DNA of 64,000 nucleotides from contig JANUWI010000004.1 in assembly GCA_025504975.1 (NCBI GenBank), positions 496,001 to 560,000 on the forward strand, read 5' to 3'. The stretch's first letter is position 1. Each line of letters begins with the position of its first letter. Positions 55,316 through 64,000 of the stretch are shown one piece after another. The notes under the pieces were generated by a model. It worked only from the letters and a program-made list of their open reading frames with translations, ran no database searches and was not told where the DNA came from. The stretch is from Plenodomus lindquistii. Lineage: Eukaryota > Ascomycota > Dothideomycetes > Pleosporales > Leptosphaeriaceae. The position numbers and the translations under genes were made by a program.

Positions 55316-56963
55316 ATGTCAACTTTAGCATCAGGCCTCGCTGCGAGACGTACCTCGACATACTTCGGAGTCTTCGACCTTCACGGCTTTGCGGCTACTT
55401 CTCTGGCTCCTTCCATCAGAAGACGCGGGGATGGGGTACCCTGTGAGGTGAGTTGGTGCGGGCCTACGTATGAGAGCCGTGACCACTGATGTCGTCGATA
55501 GGTCTCGCTAGCCTGTCAGAACGAGATGAGGAAGAAGTTCAAAAATCCCCAAGACTACGTGGAGCTAGGATGTTGGCACGGCCTTCGATACTTCTCTTGC
55601 CTATGCAGTAAAACAAACAGCCTGGGTGGCAATTGGTACTTTGACGCTCATTGCCACTACTCAGAGTGTGTGGGTGACAGTAATAAGATCGGTAATCTGT
55701 CCTACATTCACATCACACGCTAGCGACGCAGCTAATGGGGTGATTGTAGCATTTGTTGCCGCATACAGAGACGCTTGTGATCAGGCCAAGAAGAAGCTAA
55801 TTGACGTTACCCCGGAATGGCTGCCGTTTGATCAAAAGCCACCTTTACCACAGACTTCGAGTGGTAGCGTGGTCATATCCTCAACACCTCCCCGCCCTTC
55901 CACTGTCGACACTTTTCCAACCAACGCGAATCCCCCCAATACAGCAGGTCCTTCGATGTCGACGTTCACTATGGTCGCGAAGACCACGTCGCCGGGCCCG
56001 TCGACATCACTGAGTACCGCGACCGCAACAAAGTCAGTCGGGCCTAGCTCAAGCTTTGGTGCTGGATATCAATTCCCCATATGCAACGTGAGACTCATTC
56101 GAGACTGTCGTAGACTACATGGCTCACCGCTTGCAGATCAGGCCGAAGTGCATGAAGAACGGCACCAACAAGCCCATGTGCGATCATCTAGACTTCAAGT
56201 GCATCTGCATTGCTAGTAACTCTTTGGTGAACAATACTCAGTTTGACCAACAATGCGTTCTGGACGACTGTACAGGCGACATAGGCAAAGAAGGTACGCG
56301 CCCACCAATCGCTTCTTCCTTCTCAATTTTCAATACTGACACCGATCAGAGTTCATAGCGTACCTGATTTACCAGTGCCGCCTGGCTGACAAGACTCTCA
56401 TCGACATACCAAAGCAGTGGGAACCTTACCTACCGCCCTCCTACCAGACGAAGGATGCATCACCTTCTCCAAGCGCCACTACCACGGTCATTACTGCCCT
56501 TCCCGTCAATTACGCGCCCGCTCATTCTATCACTGATGGCGCAAAAGCAGGCATCGGAATGGGCGCTCTCTTTGCAGTCATAATACTTGCGGCTTTAGGC
56601 ATCACGTTTTACCGTGCGAAGAAAAAGGTCAAACAAGTGCAGAAGCGAAATGCTGAACTCGTCGATCAGCAGAGCGCACACGGCGTAAGCGCCTACATCA
56701 GAAACCTGAAAGGCAAGAGTACTGCTAGTCTGACGGAGGGTGGTACAACTGTGATTGGGGAACCGCCTTTCAAAGTGATGAAGGATCTGCCTCAAAGCCC
56801 AACGTTGGCGAAGGCTACAGTACCCTGGAGCGAGAACCCGGGGGACTTACAGAGGCAGTGCAGTAAAAGTGACTACGGCGACGAGGCATCGATAACTGGA
56901 CAAGCCCCAGGAGGAAGCGGGATGTGGGGTGAAGCTTATGGCGGAGATGATGATGGTCATTAA
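55316..56963 (+). CDS. Membrane protein with two tandem CFEM-like domains
   Basis: Exons 55316-55447, 55502-55691, 55750-56087, 56137-56293 and 56350-56963 give about 476 residues; the 5' end is uncertain. Domain 1 runs from VPCE through ACQNEM, ELGCWHGLRYFSCLC, HYSECVGDSNK to AAYRDAC. Domain 2 runs from FPICN through PKCMKNG, DFKCIC, VLDDCTGDIGK to LIYQC. They align almost without gaps from CxC onward, and each is followed by LID-PEWLPF or LID-PKQWEPY. A Ser/Thr/Pro-rich stalk separates the domains. A transmembrane helix (MGALFAVIILAALGITFY) follows, then a basic cytoplasmic tail. Domain 2 keeps the Asp before CxC; domain 1 has no Asp there. No signal peptide is visible at the chosen ATG, so a 5' exon may be missing. 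A surface receptor or heme-binding role is inference only. Confidence 0.75.
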
Positions 56964-57599
56964 GGCGTTACGCGTGGGTATGCGGCCCATATCCAGCAGG
57001 GAAGGCAAGGGACGTACCCACAGCGTGGAGAGTACTCCCAAAAGAGTTAGGTGAAATATCGCGATTGAACGTCGAGTCTAGTGGCTGTCCGTACGCTCAC
57101 GTTCGCCGTACCCCATAGGAACTGAAACATCGTTGTGACGTGGAGGGAATGGGAGGCGACGTCAGCTGCAGATGTACACCCAGAGGCGCAGAGCTATCTA
57201 CTGTCTGACATTATCTGTTCTCTGCTCTTAGCATCATTTTGATTTCAACCTCTAGTATCATTGCTAGACGCATACAAGACTGTACAACAACCTCACTCTC
57301 TTCTCACAATGGTTCTTTTGCACTCTCGGGTGTGCCGTGTTGTGCGGGCGCAGCGTGTAAAAAAGTTATACAAACCAAATCGGGCACTGGCCGTCGCGGG
57401 CGGGCTTCCGTTGATCATGGGAACTGTCCGTTTTTCTTGTGTCCTTGTGCTCTTGTGTGACTCGAGAGCGCGTGGATGTGCCGCTCCATTAGGAAGGAGC
57501 AACCAGGCAACAGATGGAGGATTGATGGGCTAAGAGGCCGCTTCACTGTCGCTCGCGAGAGCTTCCACTTCACGTCTCTTTCTGCCCACATAATCTGCG
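56964..57599. other. Intergenic between CFEM-like genes
   Basis: 636 bp carrying the presumed promoter of the third CFEM-like gene. Nothing else recognised. Confidence 0.55.
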
Positions 57600-59177
57600 A
57601 TGATGGAACTAGCAGTGGCTGTATTCACCATAGTGGCAGTGCTTCAGTGCGCGTCAGCCCGGCGACATCAAACTTGCTTAGGCAAGGGAAGTCTCGATTT
57701 ACCTATTTGCACTGTAAGTCCATCCAATGCAGCATTCGGCAGATAGCAACTCTTACACATATCATAGGACCTTTGTCTGGTTGGACCTCTCATCATACAC
57801 GATGGCGACTGCCCTGATGCTCTCCGTGATATCTGCCATTTGCAAGATATCACGTCGTACCTCCAACGGTTCAGTGGCTGTTTGCTTGATCAATGCCTCG
57901 ATACGGAGGATCGACCCCGTGAGCTGGCCTCAACTTCGGTGCCTAGAGAAAACAACTGACAGTGTCTGCAAGGGTTTGTATCTCTGATCAATGACAATTG
58001 TCAGTCAGCCAGCGTCGATACGGCGTCCTTCACTAGTAATGTCCCTCGGGAATTCTGGGCGGCCTTGGCCGCCGCGGCAGACACAACCTCGAAGACCAAA
58101 AAACCTGCAGCCACTACGAACAGCATAGCAGAGGGCGAACTCACATCGACGCGGATACTCAATACGCTGGCTAGCACGAAAGACGGCCTGTTAGGTCATT
58201 CGAGTGTATTTCCCAGCGAAGACACTGAGGTGGTAACACCGACAAGTGGAGCTAATGCGATAGTCTCATCAGTACCACCTCTCACATCAACAGCAATTGA
58301 ACCCAATCCCACTACTTTCTCAGCTACGACCCAAGACGAGCCCAGCTCAGACGGACTCACTAGAGGAATACTTGTAATCCCCACGGCTATCACTGCTTCC
58401 AGTTTCCTGCCCTCTTCATAGCCATCTCAGAACTCAGATTCCTCTGTTTCCTCCCCACACCTTTCGATAGCCGCGATCTCAGGTACAGCAGCCGGCAGTA
58501 CCTTGGGCATAACTTTGGTGATTGGTCTGACAATATGGTTCCTGAACAGCAAGAAGAAGAAGAAGAAGGCCGAATTCGTGGCGTCAGCACCAGACTACTG
58601 GGTGCCTGATCGCATGTCAAAGAGGCCTGCTCTCGATTCATCAATGAGAGCATTGCCGGGGCTTGAAATATCAAGGTTTTCAGATCCAGACTCGCCTGGC
58701 CGGTATCGTGGTATGGAGCCAGAATATTCAATACTGACCATGTGTGGAGGGATTGGCAGTGAAGGCTACCCCTACGAGTACGCCGACAGTAACGTCTGCG
58801 CCCATGAAAATGAGTCTATGGACAGCCTCCACGTGTTAGAAACAAATGTCATATATCGAGCGTCTCCGCCATCAGCTCCTCAAGCTGCTGCTTCATCTGA
58901 GCTTTACAGCCCGACAAGTGCGCTACCCATGACGACGCAGACAGATCTGAAGAGTATGCGGGGACAGGACTATCCAAAGGCTACTGTGATACCGGCTTCT
59001 GATCCAGGAGCTACGTCACACACCGCTAAGCTTCACAACAGCCCCTTCAGTCCGGCGGTTCCAAAACTTAGCAATGATACTGAAAATACTCACCACGGTC
59101 TACCAGTCCGTTGGGCCCCACAGCAGCGCTCTCAGCTCCGCAGTCTCCGAGCTCGACACACATCATACTTCTACTAA
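57600..59177 (+). CDS. Membrane protein with one CFEM-like domain
   Basis: Four exons are inferred: 57600-57713, 57768-57918, 57973-58373 and 58431-59177, giving about 470 residues. The signal peptide is MMELAVAVFTIVAVLQCASA. The cysteine-rich domain follows: TCLGKG, LPICT, DLCLVG, GDCPDALRDIC, SGCLLDQC, NDNC. The CxC pair is reduced to CHL, so this copy has an atypical cysteine set. A Ser/Thr-rich stalk leads to the transmembrane helix (AAGSTLGITLVIGLTIWF), then NSKKKKKK and a disordered tail. An in-frame TAG at 58419-58421 between stalk and helix is bypassed only if the 57-nt intron 58374-58430 (GTAATC to CTCAG, weak branch) is spliced. Another coding-like frame (59074-59469) overlaps the end, so the real C-terminus may differ. 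Confidence 0.68.
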
Positions 59178-60015
59178 ACTATACAGCAACCCAACTAGCT
59201 CTGTCATCTCTGAGTTTGGTCCTAGTGCCGCTCTCTTGCAGCCATCCAAACTACACGGCGAGACCTTACTCAGTACTGTGTCAAAGAAGGGTACCGGCGC
59301 ATTCGATACTGATCACCGCAGGCAGGCTCCGGAGTTGCAGGCACATGGCAGAGATTCATCAATTCCGCGATTCGGACGACACTGGCATAGAGCTGGAGCG
59401 GTAGAGCTACCAGGTGTGGCTACAAGGCGTGAAGATACGATACTGATGGCAACGCGAAGGATGGTGTGAACAATACTCACGAGCTTTGAAAGAGGACACT
59501 GGATCACAGAAATTTGGAAGTTGGAGCACACGGAATCATGGCATAATTGTCAATGGTGGTTGGACAGGACCTTTCGCACGTTTTATTACGCTTAGTCGAA
59601 TCGTGTCGGTACGTCTTAGTAGGATGCAGTTGATCTATGTGGGGCGCAGTAATGACAAAAAATTAGTCAAGACACTCCTTCGCCATCCACGTAATGTCTA
59701 AGATATTCGGACTATAGCCTTGCTGTCCTCATATCTCGCGCCACGTGGGCCATGTATACAAGGAGGTATACTCAACTTCCTAGCATGTACACAGTGCCCT
59801 TTCCAGACAAGCCAAATGCGAGGCGAAAAGGCTTAACTAAAGGTGGCAATCTGCAAGGCAAACGTATACATGCCTTGGGTCTCAATGCTCTTAGGACTGT
59901 AAATCAACTTTAACTTCCAAGGCAAGTTTTACGTGTCAATATACCTGGGGGAGCAGGTCGGAGTTGGACCTGTAGTAAATGTTTCAACCGTATTTTCGAT
60001 TCGTGACGATAATTC
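59178..60015. other. Intergenic between convergent genes
   Basis: The first 290 bp may still be coding if the third CFEM-like gene uses the alternative frame ending at 59469. The rest shows nothing. Confidence 0.45.
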
Positions 60016-61722
60016 CTACTTGCCCATGCTTTTGAGATAGCTCTCCCAGCCACCTTCAAAGAGAGCTCCATCCTTCCTAAGGACTTCCTTCTCGTTGCCT
60101 TCCATCCAAACCCTGAGCCTCTCCTGCACACTCGCGTTACTCGCACCCAAAATTCTGACCGCTAGCAATGCTGCATTTGTAGAATTGTTAATGCCAACCG
60201 TGGCAACCGGCTCACCCCTCGGCATCTGCGTCATGCTAACCAGACTATCCCAACCATCCATGTGGGTGGCCTTGACCGGAAGTCCGATGACGGGAAGCGT
60301 GGTCCACGATGCGCACATACCCGGTAAGTGAGCAGCACCGCCGGCTGCGCCGATGATGACTTTGACGGAAGTGGATGTCGCATTCTTGCTGAACTCGCGG
60401 AGCCAATCTGGTGTTCGGTGGGCGCTGGTGATGCGGACGGTGAAGGGTATGGACAGCTTGGTGAGGATTTCAAGACCGGCGCGCAGGACGGGGAGATCAG
60501 AGTCGGATCCCATGATCACAGCAACGAGAGGGTCCTCTTCGATACTCGAGGGAGTCTTTGGGGAAACACCAAGACCTTTCTGAGCATCGACAAAGTCGAC
60601 AAGAGGCTGGATTTCGCGTTCTGCAGCTGCCAGGGTCGGTGCGGTGAGGGTGATATGACCCATTTTGCGTCCTGGGCGGGCATCGCCTTTACCGTAGAGG
60701 TGTACGCTGGCGTTGGATGATTCGAGTGCTTTGTTGGCGACTTTGACGTGGGAGTCTGGTGTTGAACCGCCAAGGATATTGAGCATGATTGCAGGCTCTT
60801 TAAGTCTCAGACTAGCCTGGCTGAGGGGTAGATCGAGGATCGCGCGCAAATGAGCATCATATTGGCTGATAGGGCATGCCTCGATGGTATAGTGACCGGA
60901 GTTATGGGGACGGGGGGCGATCTCGTTGATGAGCAAGCTGTCGTCTTTAAGGAGGAACATCTCCACACCAAAGACGCCCTTGCCTTCGAATGCACCGATA
61001 GCTTTCTTCGCAAGATTTTGGGCACGTTGAGAGATCAACGGAGAGGTATCGCGAGGTGGTGCGTACGTGAGCTTGCAAATGCTGTCCTCATGTACTGTTT
61101 CGACTGTGGGGAATGTGAGTACACCGTCCTTCGTCTTGACCACCATGACTGCCAACTCCATCCTGAACTCCGCCCAGCGTTCCGCATACAAGGGACGTTT
61201 CCCCAGCGCTTCGAAAGCCTTGTCAACATCTGCCTCGCTCTTGACTACAAAGTTGCCCTTTCCATCGTACGCCTCCGTCTTGCTCTTTAGCATGTACGGA
61301 TACCCGTACTGCTTCCCTACTTCTTTCAGGCCTTCCACACCCTTGCCGTCCAAATCAATCGAATCTGCAACATCGACACCATGCTCTTTCAAATACGCTT
61401 TCTGCGCAAACTTGTCTTTGATGATTCGCAGCGTCTTCCAACTCGGCTCAACAACAACCTGCCCCGCAACTTCCTCAAGCATCTGCGTGTCCACGTGCTC
61501 AATCTCCACGGTGACGACATCGCACGATCGTGCTAGCTGTTTGACGGCGGCTGCGTCTTTGAAGGAGCCTTCGATGTGGCCGGAATGTGCGGATATCTGC
61601 TTGGCCGGTGATGCTACTGCATCAAGGACGTTGACTTGGATATTGAGTCGGTTGGCGGCTTCAATCAGCATGCGGCCCAGCTGCCCACCACCGAGGACGC
61701 CCACTTTACGACTGTCGGCCAT
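60016..61722 (-). CDS. ade2: Phosphoribosylaminoimidazole carboxylase (purine biosynthesis)
   Basis: Single exon, 568 residues, the usual fungal ADE2 length. The N-terminal PurK part (about 1-385) starts KVGVLGGGQLGRMLIEAANR and is an ATP-grasp enzyme: YPYMLKSKTEAYDGKGNFVV, EMFLLKDDSLLINEIAPRPH, NSGHYTIEAC. The C-terminal PurE part (about 400-560) has VAVIMGSDSDLPVLRAGLEI, TSAHRTPDWL, IIGAAGGAAHLPGMCA and TTLPVIGLPV. It converts AIR to CAIR in de novo IMP synthesis, in the cytosol. Loss of this gene gives the red adenine auxotroph phenotype in yeasts. No introns are needed. It is convergent with the third CFEM-like gene and tandem with eL18. Confidence 0.97.
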   Translation of the reverse strand: MADSRKVGVLGGGQLGRMLIEAANRLNIQVNVLDAVASPAKQISAHSGHIEGSFKDAAAVKQLARSCDVVTVEIEHVDTQMLEEVAGQVVVEPSWKTLRIIKDKFAQKAYLKEHGVDVADSIDLDGKGVEGLKEVGKQYGYPYMLKSKTEAYDGKGNFVVKSEADVDKAFEALGKRPLYAERWAEFRMELAVMVVKTKDGVLTFPTVETVHEDSICKLTYAPPRDTSPLISQRAQNLAKKAIGAFEGKGVFGVEMFLLKDDSLLINEIAPRPHNSGHYTIEACPISQYDAHLRAILDLPLSQASLRLKEPAIMLNILGGSTPDSHVKVANKALESSNASVHLYGKGDARPGRKMGHITLTAPTLAAAEREIQPLVDFVDAQKGLGVSPKTPSSIEEDPLVAVIMGSDSDLPVLRAGLEILTKLSIPFTVRITSAHRTPDWLREFSKNATSTSVKVIIGAAGGAAHLPGMCASWTTLPVIGLPVKATHMDGWDSLVSMTQMPRGEPVATVGINNSTNAALLAVRILGASNASVQERLRVWMEGNEKEVLRKDGALFEGGWESYLKSMGK

Positions 61723-62191
61723 CTTGGTAGCTCGTAGTAACTACGCTGAAATTGACATGAACTTGGTGTAGTGACTGCTTTTGGTTGTACGTGGGTCAAC
61801 TTAGCTAGTCACTTTGTGGTTGGTCCAATGTGGGGAAGTGGCAGAAAATTTAGTCTGGAAAAAGTTCAACATTGAATAACGCCCACTGCGCTACCCCTTA
61901 TGGGCAGTGCTTCCAGAATGCACATTGTGATCCCAGAGAATTAACTTCATTGGTCACAAAAACAATAAATAACAAAGAAGGTGTTTGTTTCATAAGTTGA
62001 CCTCATGAGCTCGGGAGAGCAGATGGGCTTGCTTTCATTGCATAATTGCACGATTGAGTATCCTTTTGCAGGCTCCCGAAGTGCCTATGTAAGCCCGTGC
62101 CAGTCATGATGCACGCTTCGTAAGTAAATTCCCTTGACCATGACCACGCCGACAACCCAAAGAAAGAGCGATTGCACCTTTTGCGGCACAC
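61723..62191. other. ade2 promoter region
   Basis: 469 bp between the eL18 3' end and the ade2 start. No specific motif was recognised with confidence. Confidence 0.5.
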
Positions 62192-63026
62192 GCTTAGACC
62201 TTGAAACCACGCGACCTCCTGCGTCCACGAGCACGCTCGAACTTGCGGCCCTTGCTCTCGACGTAAGGCTTCTTGTTAGAGTGGGGTCCAAAGCCGAAGT
62301 GCTTGACGGCCTCACGGGCGTTCTTGGGGCCACGGAGGAGAAGGGTGTTGGACCCGGTGGGGAAACGGGTGGCGACCTCATCGATGGTGAGCGTCTCACC
62401 GCCGGCTTGCAGGATGCGTGCGCGGGCAGAGGCAGTGAAGCGGAGAGCGGCGATGGAGAGTTTGGGGAGCTCGAGAAGACGGTTGTCGTCAGTGACGGTT
62501 CCGACCTGTACATGTGTTAGACGAACTGTTCATCGACCGTCTGTAGGGGCGTAGCATACAATGACGATGGTCTTGCCCTCGTGGGCCTTGGCGGAGCCCT
62601 TGCTGGCCGCGGTCGCGAGGATGCGGGACAAGCTGACAGCTGCCACGTTGTTAGCGATTCGACTCGAGTCTATGTGTAATCGGTCGTCTTACGAGGGCGG
62701 TTGATCTTGGACATCATGAGGCGTCGCAGAACCGTCTTGTTGAAGGGGGCATCCGTACGGCCTATTCGCAGTCAGCATTCACACAATTGCGCACAGTGAC
62801 GGGAACTGCTTACGAGCCAGAAACTTGTACAGACGCACCAACAGCTTGACGTAGGGGTTGGTGGACTTGGCGACCTCTGTATACTTCGTCAATCCTCTCG
62901 CTCTTCAAGATTCATGTTGCGTCTGGAAAGACTGCAGTCGCCCGCGCATTGCTGCGCCGACTCGACGGGGGTTCACGTACTGCGGTGCCCGTCTCGAACA
63001 TGGTGCTTGTCGAGATCGATACCCAT
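62192..63026 (-). CDS. rpl18: 60S ribosomal protein L18 (eL18)
   Basis: Five exons are inferred: 62981-63026, 62814-62876, 62693-62761, 62560-62639 and 62192-62515, giving 193 residues. All phases close and branch sites (CTAAC, CTGAC) are visible. The sequence follows the family throughout: MGIDLDKHHVRDGHRK, NPYVKLLVRLYKFLARRTDA, PFNKTVLRRLMMSKINRPP, GKTIVIVGTVTDDNRLLELP, KLSIAALRFTASARARILQA, GGETLTIDEVA, GSNTLLLRGPKNAREAVKHF, GFGPHSNKKPY, and the basic end RGRRRSRGFKV. It is a structural component of the large cytosolic ribosomal subunit. Four introns crowded into the 5' half are typical of fungal ribosomal protein genes. Confidence 0.96.
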
Positions 63027-64000
63027 TTTGACTGATTTGGAGCGGCGACAGGTGCTGTGGGTTAGTAACGAACTGAGAGGTGAACTTTGCAATCGCGAGA
63101 AGGAGGAATTTGGACGCTCGCTAAGCAAGTGTGAGCTAGGGCTTGAACGGGCTAGGTCTACGCTAGTGCCTTTTGGGGACACTGCAAGCAAAATCCATGT
63201 GGAGCCACTGCGGAATAACATCAGGGATCTTACAACATGTCGATTTTCGTATTTCAGCGCACCAATCAACGATACGTGGCGTCAAGGGGCTCTGACCAAT
63301 TAAACCATACTGATCAGGCTGAGTGGGCGTATTTAACGTGGTAACGATCAAATGCCCCATAAATCAGGGATACTAGCCTATCAACGATAGTTACGAGCAC
63401 CAGTATATTGTCTTATTGGCGCGCTGAAGTACGAAAATTAACATGGTGTATCGACGAATCCATCCAGCAGTGGAATGCCCTGTACACTCTGTTCTATACA
63501 CTCTAGTGTAGTATACGTACCCAGCCTAACCTGATGAGTTGACAACCATGATAAGAACGCTACTCTACAGAATCACCAGCAGACACAAAACCCAACATGG
63601 AGCACACGCATTACTATTACTTGCTAAATGGTATATACCAGTGCGTAGCGTCAAGCCAACTGCAACATCTATATATAGCTCAACGTGTAGTTTAGTCATC
63701 TTCCGCATCGTGACTCCTTAGACATGCTATCGAAACAGATCCAAGACGTTCCCAAATTGTACCGTGTTGAACAAAACGCCCGGGCATCATGTAGAATGAA
63801 CCCGCCTGTCTATGCGACCAAACACCCGTGCCTGTCCACTCCAAATAACTTTCAAGATAATGATAGAAGACAAGATACAAGTACAGGCGCGAAGGGCCTT
63901 GCAAGAAGTTGCTTGGAAAAATGCCAATGCCATGAACCGCGCATGGCTGGTGGCTAACGAGACATGCCGTATAGTCTTGGCGATCGGCTTAGATGCCCTT
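63027..64000. other. No supported gene (right edge)
   Basis: The first part is the eL18 promoter. The rest is moderately AT-rich with short frames only. No repeat or RNA gene recognised. Confidence 0.55.

Overview
This 64 kb window is nuclear DNA of a filamentous ascomycete, most likely a dothideomycete of the Pleosporales type (lineage inferred from protein flavour, not proven). The evidence is many spliceosomal introns of about 50-140 bp with GTRNGT donors, CTRAY branch sites and YAG acceptors, plus fungal-only families: FarA/CTF1, XprG/VIB-1-type Ndt80, CFEM, a fungal_trans C2H2 factor and CYSTM. No tRNA, rRNA or CRISPR array was seen. All gene models were spliced by eye from splice consensus, reading phase and family knowledge.

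Left part (1-10.7 kb): an accessory-looking AttH/CrtC-like (kievitone hydratase or Diels-Alderase type) enzyme gene next to an AT-rich, RIP-like stretch, then the SRP receptor beta subunit (-) and an Ndt80-family regulator of the XprG/VIB-1 type (-). From 10.7 to 17.3 kb there is a long block with no convincing gene.

Middle (17-46 kb): a small hypothetical gene, CCR4-NOT subunit NOT2 (-), the FarA/CTF1 fatty-acid and cutin regulator (-, 9 exons), a Nudix hydrolase (-), a disordered nuclear-type protein (+), an intracellular LysM protein (+), a leukotriene-A4-hydrolase-type M1 aminopeptidase (+), a C2H2 plus fungal_trans transcription factor (-), a small conserved fungal protein (+) and an NDUFA5-like complex I subunit (-).

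Right part (46-64 kb): a membrane-anchored PDI (+) divergent from the complex I gene, a Cdc25-like rhodanese (+), a 250-bp MITE with a candidate 4-bp target duplication, an SR-type RRM protein (+), a CYSTM protein with a 4-codon first exon (+), a head-to-tail trio of CFEM-like genes (+; four domain copies sharing the same two intron positions), ADE2 (-) and ribosomal protein eL18 (-).

Most genes are housekeeping or regulatory and are not functionally linked. The CFEM trio is the clearest candidate for a local expansion of surface or secreted proteins. Three genes (C2H2 factor, third CFEM gene, AttH-like enzyme) contain in-frame introns of 3n length whose retention would change or truncate the product.
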